Positions 1-6,508 of a DNA stretch of 11,602 nucleotides are shown one piece after another. Position numbers and translations under genes: made by a program. The notes under the pieces were generated by a model. That model saw nothing but the letters and a program-made list of their open reading frames with translations. It had not been told where the DNA came from and did no database searches. Source of the stretch: Burkholderia sp. Lineage in GTDB: Bacteria; Pseudomonadota; Gammaproteobacteria; Burkholderiales; Burkholderiaceae. Where the stretch lies: positions 1-11,602 of the forward strand of contig NZ_JAHACR010000115.1 in NCBI RefSeq assembly GCF_018375725.1, given 5' to 3'. The first letter of the stretch is position 1, and each line of letters begins with the position of its first letter.

Positions 1-1353
1 CGACACGCCGGCCGCAAGCGCCCTCTCGACAAACGATGCGTCGTCCATTCGGGGCGGCAGCCAAAGGACGAAATGAAATCCCGCCTGCTCGCCGGATACC
101 GTGCAATGCCCGTTGCCGTGTTTCGCCAATTGCTCGAGCACGATGTCCCGTCGCTGGCGGTACGCCTGACGGCTGGCGCGCAGGTGCTTCGCAAAATCGC
201 CGCGTCCGATAAAGCGGGCCACCGCGAGCTGAGACGCCATGCCGACGGAGCCTCCGGTTACGCGCCACACGGCCGCCAGTGCCGGCCGAAGTTCCGCCGG
301 CACGACCATGAAGCCGATGCGTAAGCCGGAGAAAAGCGTTTTGTTGAACGAACCGCAGTAGATTACGCGGTCGTATGCATCGAGCGACTTCAACGCGGGC
401 AGCGGCGCGGCCTGATAACTGAACTCGCCGTCGTAGTCGTCTTCGATGATCCACGCCCGATTGCGCTGCGCCCAGTCGAGCAGTTCGAGCCGTCGGGAAA
501 CCGACATCGTGACTCCGAGCGGCGATTGATGCGCGGGCGTCACGTATGCCGCGCACGCATCGGAATGCTGGTTCAGCGTGGAGGTCTCGATTCCTTCCCG
601 GTCGACGGGGACGTCGACCACAGTCGCGCCTGCCATCGTGAAAATGTGCCATGCGGATGCGTACCCTGGATCTTCCATCAGTACCGTGCTGCGAGGGCAA
701 AGCACAGTTCGCGCGACGAGATCGATTGAATGTCGGATACCGGTCGTGATGAAGATGTCGTCGGCTCCGCAAGGGATGCCACGGTATTCCCTCAAGTACC
801 CGGCAATTTCGTCGCGCAAACTTTCGACGCCTTGTGACGGCGTCGAACAGAGGTCGCTCGCGGTGGCGGAAAGCAGGCTCATCCCGATGTACTTCTTCCA
901 TTGCTGCATTGACAACAAGTCGGGATCGGCGAGCCGAGCAATGAACGGGACGCCCAGGCGCACAGCTTGTTCCGGTGCGGCCTCGTCCGTCTTTCCTGAT
1001 TGCTCCGGGGTCTGGCCGGGACGGCGGGGAGCGTTCTCCCGCGACTGCGCGGACGCACGCAGATAGCTGTCTGGAACCACCGCGGACACCCGCGATCCGG
1101 ATCCTTGTGTTCGCGCGATGTAACCCTCGGAGCACAACCGATCGTAGGCCGCTTCGACAGTTCCCCGCGCCACGCCCCATCGAGCGGCGAGGGTCCGGCT
1201 GGACGGCAACGGACTATCGCCGGGGAGCAGACGTTTCAGGATCGCGTCGCGAATCGCGTCGGCAATGCATTCCTGCTTCGACTGCGGGCTTCCCGACGAC
1301 AGTCCCGGAGGGCGCGGCAGATCAAGTGGAATCGCGGTTTTGCCTCGCGTCAT
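1..1353 (-). CDS. MocR/PdxR-type transcriptional regulator (GntR winged helix fused to aminotransferase fold), 3' end outside window
   Basis: Reading the minus strand from ATG at 1353 gives 451 uninterrupted codons running off the left edge; MocR proteins are usually about 470-500 residues, so only the tail is missing. Residues ~26-90 form a GntR-type winged helix (LPSSRTLAARWGVARGTVEAAY, then the wing EGYIARTQGSG). After a ~40-residue linker comes a fold-type I aminotransferase-like domain: MEDPGYASA (226-234), VTPAHQSPLG (271-280), EDDYDGEF (304-311) and CGSFNKTLFSGLRIGF (333-348), where Lys338 should hold PLP. Family knowledge: MocR proteins are DNA-binding PLP sensors, often controlling a divergent neighbour and themselves. 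No Shine-Dalgarno precedes the ATG, and the next in-frame Met is beyond residue 140, so 1353 is the only sensible start. The divergent FAD protein/MFS pair is the likely target (inference). The effector cannot be told from sequence. Confidence 0.93.
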   Translation of the reverse strand, partial: MTRGKTAIPLDLPRPPGLSSGSPQSKQECIADAIRDAILKRLLPGDSPLPSSRTLAARWGVARGTVEAAYDRLCSEGYIARTQGSGSRVSAVVPDSYLRASAQSRENAPRRPGQTPEQSGKTDEAAPEQAVRLGVPFIARLADPDLLSMQQWKKYIGMSLLSATASDLCSTPSQGVESLRDEIAGYLREYRGIPCGADDIFITTGIRHSIDLVARTVLCPRSTVLMEDPGYASAWHIFTMAGATVVDVPVDREGIETSTLNQHSDACAAYVTPAHQSPLGVTMSVSRRLELLDWAQRNRAWIIEDDYDGEFSYQAAPLPALKSLDAYDRVIYCGSFNKTLFSGLRIGFMVVPAELRPALAAVWRVTGGSVGMASQLAVARFIGRGDFAKHLRASRQAYRQRRDIVLEQLAKHGNGHCTVSGEQAGFHFVLWLPPRMDDASFVERALAAGVS

Positions 1354-1414
1354 AGTGGTCTAGTAGATGTTCGATTTAATGGACCTTCAGCTTATATCAC
1401 TTTACCCATAAATT
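1354..1414. promoter_or_regulatory. divergent promoter/operator region with MocR-operator-like motifs
   Basis: The 95-bp gap between the divergent regulator and the FAD gene is AT-richer than its surroundings. It contains ATAGTGGTCTA (1352-1362) and a second, related TAATGGACCT (1378-1387), both in plus orientation; the TGGTCT and TGGACC cores start 24 bp apart. The first resembles the AAAGTGGWCTA-type motif reported for the MocR member PdxR of Corynebacterium glutamicum (recalled, not searched). It touches the regulator's own start codon, suiting autorepression. The second abuts a possible plus-strand -35 (TTCAGC, 1386-1391) with a -10-like TAAATT at 1409-1414 (17-bp spacer), suiting activation of the FAD/MFS unit. 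The motifs are visible; the binding and the promoter are inference. Confidence 0.4.
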
Positions 1415-1448
1415 CTCGCCAACGACATTCATTGCGTCCGAGGGAAAG

Positions 1449-3014
1449 TTGTCCATAAGAAAGAACACTGAGAGATTCACGCTCGCCGTGATCGGCGGCG
1501 GGGCGGCAAGCGTCGCGTTTCTTCATCACCTGAGCAATCTGATCACGCCGTCGGCTGCGGCGCGACTTCAGGTAAAGGTATTTGAACCACGGTCGCTGAT
1601 CGGTCCTGGGCTCGCTTACCAGCCTGACGTCGATACGGCCTTGCTAAATCGCGCGATTGAGACGATGTCGGTATCGGCTGCCGATTTTTCGACGTTCACG
1701 TCATGGGTGCGATGGAAGTCCCACCATGAACCCGAATTGCACGATCTTGTCCGACGTGACCTGTCGTCAACCTATGTTTCCCGATCGCTGTTCGGCCGCT
1801 ACCTGCAAGACTTTTTCAACGAGACGTTGTCTACCGCGCGCCGAAAGGGATTGTCGGTTGACGTCGTGCATCGGGAGATTCGCGCCATCTCGCGGAACTC
1901 CCGTTATCGCTTGGCTGCCGACGACGAGACCTACGACGCCGACAGCGTCCTCATCGCGGTCGGCAATACGGGGCCACGCGATTACTACGGTCTTTCCGGG
2001 CACGAGCGTTACATTCATCGTCCGTATCCCCTCGCGTCAGCGCTTACGAAGCTGGCGGATGCGAGCCGGATCGCGATCATCGGTGCGAGTCTCACGGCGG
2101 TCGACATTGCGGTCAGCTTGTACAGAATGAACAGTCAGGCCGAGATTCACATGGTGTCGAATACCGGCATGCTTCCGCTCGTAAAAGGCAAGCAGACGTT
2201 GCCGCAGCCGCCGCGTCACCTGACGGCAGAGCGGCTGCGTGCGCTGACGTCGGATGGTCATCGCAAGATCAGTCTGCGCCAGCTCGGGCGTCTGATTCGC
2301 GCGGAATTCAGGGCTGCGGGTGCGGACTGGCGAGAGTTGTTTGTTGACCATGACGATGCAATTGCGCTGTTGCGCGACGAGATTGCGGAGGCGGACCGCG
2401 AACGTGCGTGGCAGACGATTCTGGTTGCCACCAACGATCTGGTTGAATTCGCGTGGAATGCGCTGGACACGGAAAGCCAGGCCTGCGCGCTGAAGCGTTT
2501 TGCCCGCCATTGGCTTGCGTGCCGGGCGCCGATGCCCGTGGAGAATGCGCGTGTGATTGCGAAGATGCTCGCCGACGGCCGTCTGAAACTCGTGAAGACG
2601 CCGATCGCATTCGACCGAACGCATCCGCACCGGATTTCTTCGACGGTCGCTGGTCACTACGACTACGTCGTCAACGCGACGGGCGCTGCCAAGGACGTCC
2701 AGGAGCCGGGCGATTCGTCCCTGATCTGGCAGATGCTGCAGGACGGGCTGGCCTGCCGCGACTGGCGGGGTGGTATCCGTGTCGACTTCGAAACGGGCGC
2801 GCTGCTCGACAGCGATGGCGAGCCGGACTATCAGCTCCGCGCGCTCGGCCACATCACGTCCGGGACATATTTTTTCGTCAGCTCGCTCGAGATGGTTGCC
2901 AAGCGCGCTCGCCGAATCGCAGCCGACATCGCTTCCTCGTTCGCGGAAGAAGACATCACGCTGCGACCGATCACGCAGCAGTTCGAATTTGCCGGAGACG
3001 CATTCCCCGTATGA
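1449..3014 (+). CDS. FAD/NAD(P)-binding protein, NAD_binding_9 type, substrate unknown
   Basis: 521 residues. The start is TTG (1449) with AGGGA only 3 bases upstream; no ATG lies in frame upstream, and the next GTG (1488) would cut the dinucleotide-binding motif, so TTG is preferred. An N-terminal Rossmann motif LAVIGGGAASVAFL (12-25) is followed by VFEPRSLIGPGLAY (44-57) and LLNRAIETMSV (65-75), a layout I associate with the NAD_binding_9 (PF13454) group. AVGNTGP (170-176) and a second nucleotide motif RIAIIGASLTAVDIAVSL (207-224) suggest both FAD and NAD(P)H binding, as in flavin monooxygenases and reductases. No signal peptide is seen, so it is probably cytoplasmic. It overlaps the MFS gene by ATGA and lies divergent from the MocR gene, suggesting a co-regulated oxidation-plus-export function. 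The family is poorly characterised; I assign no reaction. Confidence 0.85.
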   Translation: MSIRKNTERFTLAVIGGGAASVAFLHHLSNLITPSAAARLQVKVFEPRSLIGPGLAYQPDVDTALLNRAIETMSVSAADFSTFTSWVRWKSHHEPELHDLVRRDLSSTYVSRSLFGRYLQDFFNETLSTARRKGLSVDVVHREIRAISRNSRYRLAADDETYDADSVLIAVGNTGPRDYYGLSGHERYIHRPYPLASALTKLADASRIAIIGASLTAVDIAVSLYRMNSQAEIHMVSNTGMLPLVKGKQTLPQPPRHLTAERLRALTSDGHRKISLRQLGRLIRAEFRAAGADWRELFVDHDDAIALLRDEIAEADRERAWQTILVATNDLVEFAWNALDTESQACALKRFARHWLACRAPMPVENARVIAKMLADGRLKLVKTPIAFDRTHPHRISSTVAGHYDYVVNATGAAKDVQEPGDSSLIWQMLQDGLACRDWRGGIRVDFETGALLDSDGEPDYQLRALGHITSGTYFFVSSLEMVAKRARRIAADIASSFAEEDITLRPITQQFEFAGDAFPV

Positions 3015-4258
3015 AGACTCGATCGTTGCCCCAGTGGGGCTGGTTGTTCCTGCTGATGCTCGTCGTCTGCCTGCCGCGTGTCACGATCGATGCTTACCTG
3101 CCGTCGCTGCCCGCGATGGCGGACGCGCTGCATGGCACCGACGCCCAGCTTCAGCTCACGCTGACCCTGTACATGGTCGGCTATGCGCTTTCGATGCTGG
3201 TGTCGGGGCCGTTGTCCGATCGGTACGGCCGACGCCCGGTCCTCATCGGCGGCCTGTGCATCTATGTGGTCGCGAGTGTCGCCTGTGCGTTGGCGACGAG
3301 CATTCCGGCAATCGTCTGCGCGCGCATCTTTCAGGCACTGGGCGGTTGCAGCGGAACGGTGATCGGGCGAGTCATCGTGCGCGAGCGCTTTCCGACCGCG
3401 ATGCAGGCCACGATGCTCAGCCGCATCTCGGCTGGCATGGCGCTGTCGCCGGTGATCGCGCCGCTGGCCGGGAGTGCCGTCGCCGAATGGCTCGGGTGGC
3501 GCGGTGTGTTCGCCTGGCTCGCGGCCGGGGGGATCGTCGCGATGGCGATGGTGCTGCGTCATTTACCCGAGACGCGCGAAAGCGCGACGCGGCCGGAACC
3601 GGGCGCAGGGCTGCTGCGGACGTACGGAAGACTGCTCAGCGAGCGCCGCTTTTTGCGTTATTCGCTGGCGATCAGTTTCGTCTACTGCACCTATTTTCCG
3701 TTCATCGCAGAATCGTCGACGCTGTTCCAGCGGAAAATGGGTGTGTCCGGCCCGGGCTATGCGGCAATCTTCGGTTTGACCGTGCTCGGATATTTGATCG
3801 GATCGAGTGTATTCAGGCGCTCCAGCGGCCGATGGAAAGCCGATTCCGTCATCGCGTCGGCGGCATGCATCAACCTGGCCGGGGCCGTCGCGCTATGGGT
3901 GGGCGGCGCGGTCGCACCCGCATCCGCCGCGGCGATCGTTGTACCGATGTTCTTCGTGATGATTGCCGTCGGGATCGCAATTCCGGCCTGCCAGTTCGCG
4001 GTGATGCAGCCTTACACGAAGATCGCCGGCACGGCTTCCGGACTCTTCTTCTTCATCCAGATGGCGATCGCGGCCGCGTGCGGCGGCGTACTTGCTTGGT
4101 TGTCGGACGGCACCGTCCGCCCGATGATCGCAGTGACCGTTTGCTCGAGCGTCGCTTTTCTAAGCGTGATTGTTGGCCTGCGCGAGCGCAGCGCCGCCAC
4201 GGGCCGCGTCGAGGCTGGCCGAATCTCGACGGGGAAGCGGCGCGCAGCGGAACGATGA
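3011..4258 (+). CDS. MFS multidrug-type exporter, Bcr/CflA family
   Basis: 415 residues, starting at the ATG within the ATGA shared with the upstream stop codon, so translation is probably coupled. The protein is very hydrophobic with about 12 predictable transmembrane segments. The first spans ~9-22 and is followed by IDAYLPSLPAMA (26-37), typical of the Bcr/CflA group of DHA1 drug:H+ antiporters. The loop 2-3 signature GPLSDRYGRRPVLIGG is at 66-81, and ARIFQALGGCSGTVIGR (104-120) begins the helix 4 region. Length matches the family (~390-420). Members of this inner-membrane group export drugs, dipeptides or siderophore-like molecules. Pairing with the FAD protein suggests export of its product or of a toxic substrate (inference). 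A much longer open frame runs upstream from 2453, but that part is a shadow of the FAD gene. Confidence 0.92.
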   Translation: MKTRSLPQWGWLFLLMLVVCLPRVTIDAYLPSLPAMADALHGTDAQLQLTLTLYMVGYALSMLVSGPLSDRYGRRPVLIGGLCIYVVASVACALATSIPAIVCARIFQALGGCSGTVIGRVIVRERFPTAMQATMLSRISAGMALSPVIAPLAGSAVAEWLGWRGVFAWLAAGGIVAMAMVLRHLPETRESATRPEPGAGLLRTYGRLLSERRFLRYSLAISFVYCTYFPFIAESSTLFQRKMGVSGPGYAAIFGLTVLGYLIGSSVFRRSSGRWKADSVIASAACINLAGAVALWVGGAVAPASAAAIVVPMFFVMIAVGIAIPACQFAVMQPYTKIAGTASGLFFFIQMAIAAACGGVLAWLSDGTVRPMIAVTVCSSVAFLSVIVGLRERSAATGRVEAGRISTGKRRAAER

Positions 4259-4401
4259 GCGCTTGCCGTTGCGTGTCGGAAAGCCGGGCCGGTCGGTGTG
4301 GTCGCCACGTCAAAGTCGGGAGCTGCTTCGCGCGGGCAGGTGTTTTCGCGAAGCGTCACGGGGGAAAGGATCATGTAATGCACCTGCCTGGCGCTTACTG
4401 A
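4255..4401 (+). other. possible 48-codon ORF overlapping the exporter stop; probably not coding
   Basis: An ATG at 4255 overlaps the exporter's TGA and opens a 48-codon frame (MSACRCVSESRAGRCGRHVK...) ending at 4401. Its position would allow coupling, but it has no recognisable domain, a Cys/Arg-rich composition typical of off-frame GC-rich DNA, and no clear ribosome-binding site. The surrounding 154-bp gap between the exporter and the response-regulator remnant holds nothing else I can name. Confidence 0.12.
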
Positions 4402-4412
4402 CCGGAATTCCC

Positions 4413-4526
4413 ATGCGTGTGCTGGTTGTCGAGGACAACCCGATCCTGGCGCAATCGCTGTCCGATGCGCTGACCGCCGCGCGCTTCGCGGTTGGCCACA
4501 TGGCGGACGGGAGGCGGCGGATCAGC
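4413..4526 (+). pseudogene. 5' fragment of an OmpR-type response regulator (receiver domain N-terminus), frameshifted and truncated
   Basis: ATG at 4413 begins MRVLVVEDNPILAQSLSDALTA, the first strand, acidic pocket residue pair (E7 D8) and first helix of a CheY-like receiver domain. It continues to HMADG (29-33), then loses sense as RRRISAP. If one base is added in the G run near 4509-4512, the frame restores ADGEAAD, the usual continuation in such regulators, so a one-base deletion is likely. Homology then stops near 4524-4526, long before the phosphoacceptor Asp, the rest of the receiver and the DNA-binding domain. A functional protein would be ~220 residues. No sensor kinase follows. The 3' part seems to have been lost together with the mobile-element debris downstream. 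The receiver start is secure; the deletion model is inference. Confidence 0.8.
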
Positions 4527-4957
4527 GCCCCAGCACATCGGCCGAAGATAGTTTGCCGTTGAACGTCCGCTTCTTTGATCTCGACAGTCCGCTTCGGGGC
4601 GGCAACGGTCCCCGACTGAATCGCCAGTTCGCTGTTCGTGAACGCCGATCTTGGTGAGCGCGTTGCCGCCATCCGCTCAATACCAGCGTCGTCGAAGGCA
4701 TCAACAACACCATCAAGGTCATCAAGCGGCGGCCTTATGTATTGACCCACTGATGCTGATCGGGATGGCATCTGTCATGCCCCGGTGAAAACCCGATCGA
4801 CCGCCGACCAGCTCTCCAAGGACAGGAACTCCTTGGGCGACAGCACGCCTCCCTCGCGAGGCGCCCCGAAAGATGTATGCTGTCCAACGTGCGATTCCGC
4901 AAGCACGCATCGCTGTTGACCGAGGATATGTTTGGACAAACCTTTTGAGGAGTGGCT
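4527..4957. other. gene-poor scar: noncoding mosaic with mobile-element debris
   Basis: About 430 bp between the broken response regulator and the host-attachment gene. Apart from the ISL3-type transposase scrap at ~4667-4740, no open frame here looks like a protein on either strand. Short frames such as the minus-strand one across 4735-5145 are shadows. No terminal inverted repeats or target duplications flanking the scrap could be found by eye, so the insertion boundaries are lost. The last ~10 bases hold the ribosome-binding site of the next gene. Confidence 0.6.
4667..4740 (+). pseudogene. C-terminal remnant of an ISL3-type transposase
   Basis: In one plus-strand frame the DNA reads HPLNTSVVEGINNTIKVIKRRPY. 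This matches the conserved C-terminal block of ISL3-type DDE transposases (usually followed by GYRD-x-x-YF-x-LKI), including the catalytic-region Glu in VEG-I-NN. The match ends abruptly after RRPY, and the frame stops at 4753. Upstream, nothing transposase-like remains, so more than 90% of the ORF is missing. It is an inert relic whose insertion and partial deletion may have destroyed the response regulator to its left (inference). The family name comes from motif memory; the IS cannot be identified. Confidence 0.7.
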
Positions 4958-5353
4958 ATGAGCAATGCAACGTGGATTGTGGTGGCAGGGGAAGGTCGCG
5001 CACGTGTCTTCGCATCAGGCACGGGTTCCTCTGCGTTGCAGTTAGTCGACGATATTTCCAACGCATATGAAAGCGCGACCCGGCTCACGGACAAGCAGGC
5101 GGAGTCGTTTTCCGAGAGCGAACGCAAAGAGAAAGAGCGAGACAAATTCGCGGCTCAAGTCGCGAAGTACTTGGAAGATGCGCGATTGCATCAACAGGTC
5201 GGCAATATGAAGATTATTGCGGAACCCAAGTTTCTTGGAATGTTGCTGAGTTATCTGGACGAGCAGACTAAAAAACTCGTGTCCGACCATGTGAGCAAAG
5301 ACTATTCAGGTTTGAGCACGAAGGAGGTCGAGGAAATTCTTCTGCGGGGGTAA
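4958..5353 (+). CDS. host attachment family protein (Host_attach / COG5622-like)
   Basis: 131 residues. The start is ATG 4958, preceded by GAGGAG at 4947-4952 with 5-nt spacing; the GTG two codons upstream lies inside this ribosome-binding site and is rejected. The N-terminus TWIVVAGEGRARVFAS (5-20) is a beta-strand pair, followed by a polar, charged middle (SESERKEKERDKFAAQVAKYL, 52-72). AEPKFLGMLLSYL (88-100) and KDYSGLSTKEVEEIL (114-128) are the conserved C-terminal blocks of the family annotated as required for attachment to host cells, related to bacterial release-factor-like (baeRF) domains. Length is close to the family's ~140. There is no signal peptide, so it is probably cytoplasmic and the family name may mislead. 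It stands alone, with a terminator 10 bases after its stop. Codon use is more AT-rich than in genes to the right, hinting at transfer. Confidence 0.85.
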   Translation: MSNATWIVVAGEGRARVFASGTGSSALQLVDDISNAYESATRLTDKQAESFSESERKEKERDKFAAQVAKYLEDARLHQQVGNMKIIAEPKFLGMLLSYLDEQTKKLVSDHVSKDYSGLSTKEVEEILLRG

Positions 5354-5363
5354 TCTGAACTGC

Positions 5364-5403
5364 ACCCCAAAAGTCGATTTCGGTCTGACCTTTGGGGTTT
5401 TTA
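5364..5403 (+). terminator. rho-independent terminator of the host-attachment gene
   Basis: Arms ACCCCAAAAGTC (5364-5375) and GACCTTTGGGGT (5387-5398) pair over 12 bp with one A-C mismatch and an 11-nt loop, followed by a T tract to 5402. It lies 10 bases after the stop at 5353. The tract is on the plus side only, so it would not efficiently stop the convergent LuxR-type gene. Confidence 0.8.
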
Positions 5404-5425
5404 TATTCGTCCGCGTCACCCGGCG

Positions 5426-6508
5426 CTACCCATGCGAACCCAGCCGAAACACGTTGCGCAATTCGTCGTGATTGTGGACGTTGAGCTTGCGGTAGATCTT
5501 CCTCACATGATCGACGACCGTGCTGTCGCGCAGCGCGAAGCAACGTGCGATCTCGCTGTGCGAATGTCCGAGGACGAGCGGCGAACACAGTTGCCGCTGC
5601 CGTTCGGTCAGGCCGAACTGAAAGCCGAGGCGTTCGATTTCCAGTTCGAGCGGCGGGAAATGCTCGATATGAATCACGATCGCGAATTCACGCTGCAATG
5701 CATGCGCGCCCGCAAAGCGGTAAGCCTTGAAACTGAAGCGGCCCGCGTGGTTGCGGCGCTCGAGTGAGGCGGGTGGCGCCGCGAAGCCGCGCCATAGGCG
5801 ATTGATGCTCGTCAGCAGTGGCGCGAGCCACGCGGGCAGCCGGTCATGACGGTAGAACGCGAGCGGCGCATTCGATGCGAGCGCGAGCATCCTGATGCTG
5901 TCCGGATTCTGCAGCAGGATCCGGCCGGTATCGTCGGCGACGACCATGGCCGACAGGCCGCCTTCCGCCTCGTGCAACGGTGGCTGTACGGGGCGTGACA
6001 GCAGATGTGCGAGATGCCGCGCGAAGGGCTCGATGTCCCGATGGTTCTTTTCGGAAAACGGACGGCTGCCGGGTGGCCGGGACAGCTGGAGGCTCCCCCG
6101 GCCGCGCGTGCCGTTGGCCGCCGTCAGCTCCAGGCAATGCCGCATGTGGACCGGTCGCCACAACGCCGCGTACATCGGGCTCGCCAGCAGCGCGGCGTCA
6201 TAGTGCGCGCTGTTGTCGAAGCCATGGCCGCGACGCATCGCGTCCGCGAACGTCACGCCAAGCACTTCCTGTCTGGCGGTGTTGTGGACTTCCGAGAAAT
6301 AAACGGGCAGCACGTGATAGACCGTGTCGTTTTCGCTGTATATATCCGTCAGCGTGCCGTATGCGTCGGCGTAGAAGAACATGCCCCAGTCGGCGCTGAC
6401 GATCTCTCTCGCATCCTGAATCACATGAGGCATGACGAGATGCGGATCGACGCCAAGCGAGCACAGCCGTCGAATGTGGCCCGCCAGCGCGACGTGCTTG
6501 TCCTGCAT
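5426..6508 (-). CDS. LuxR-type (GerE helix-turn-helix) transcriptional regulator
   Basis: 360 residues. The start is ATG at 6508 with AGAGGGA 5 bases upstream; the open frame continues far upstream to 7078, but that extension lacks any domain and is rejected. The C-terminal domain (residues ~297-356) is a clear LuxR/GerE helix-turn-helix: FGLTERQRQLCSPLVLGHS, then SEIARCFALRDSTVVDHVRK and IYRKLNVHNHDEL. The ~290-residue N-terminal part has no autoinducer-binding or receiver signature; VVADDTGRILLQNPDSIRML (189-208) looks like a PAS-type sensory segment, and the preceding part may be GAF-like (weak inference). It is a one-component cytoplasmic regulator of unknown ligand. It is convergent with the host-attachment gene and divergent from the small secreted-protein gene; neither is an established target. 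Confidence 0.92.
   Translation of the reverse strand: MQDKHVALAGHIRRLCSLGVDPHLVMPHVIQDAREIVSADWGMFFYADAYGTLTDIYSENDTVYHVLPVYFSEVHNTARQEVLGVTFADAMRRGHGFDNSAHYDAALLASPMYAALWRPVHMRHCLELTAANGTRGRGSLQLSRPPGSRPFSEKNHRDIEPFARHLAHLLSRPVQPPLHEAEGGLSAMVVADDTGRILLQNPDSIRMLALASNAPLAFYRHDRLPAWLAPLLTSINRLWRGFAAPPASLERRNHAGRFSFKAYRFAGAHALQREFAIVIHIEHFPPLELEIERLGFQFGLTERQRQLCSPLVLGHSHSEIARCFALRDSTVVDHVRKIYRKLNVHNHDELRNVFRLGSHG

Noticed and set aside
2037..2852. 271-codon open frame on the minus strand inside the FAD protein gene
   Set aside because: Antisense shadow typical of GC-rich coding DNA: Arg-rich, no domain, no ribosome-binding site, fully inside a well-supported gene.
2770..4401. 543-codon plus-strand frame overlapping the exporter
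   Set aside because: Arg/Ala-rich off-frame translation; the exporter frame has the MFS motifs and transmembrane pattern. Only its last 48 codons are mentioned separately.
4873..4915. Frame reading VCCPTCDSASTHRC, like a zinc ribbon of an IS
   Set aside because: Too short, no upstream coding signal and a stop follows at once; most likely chance.
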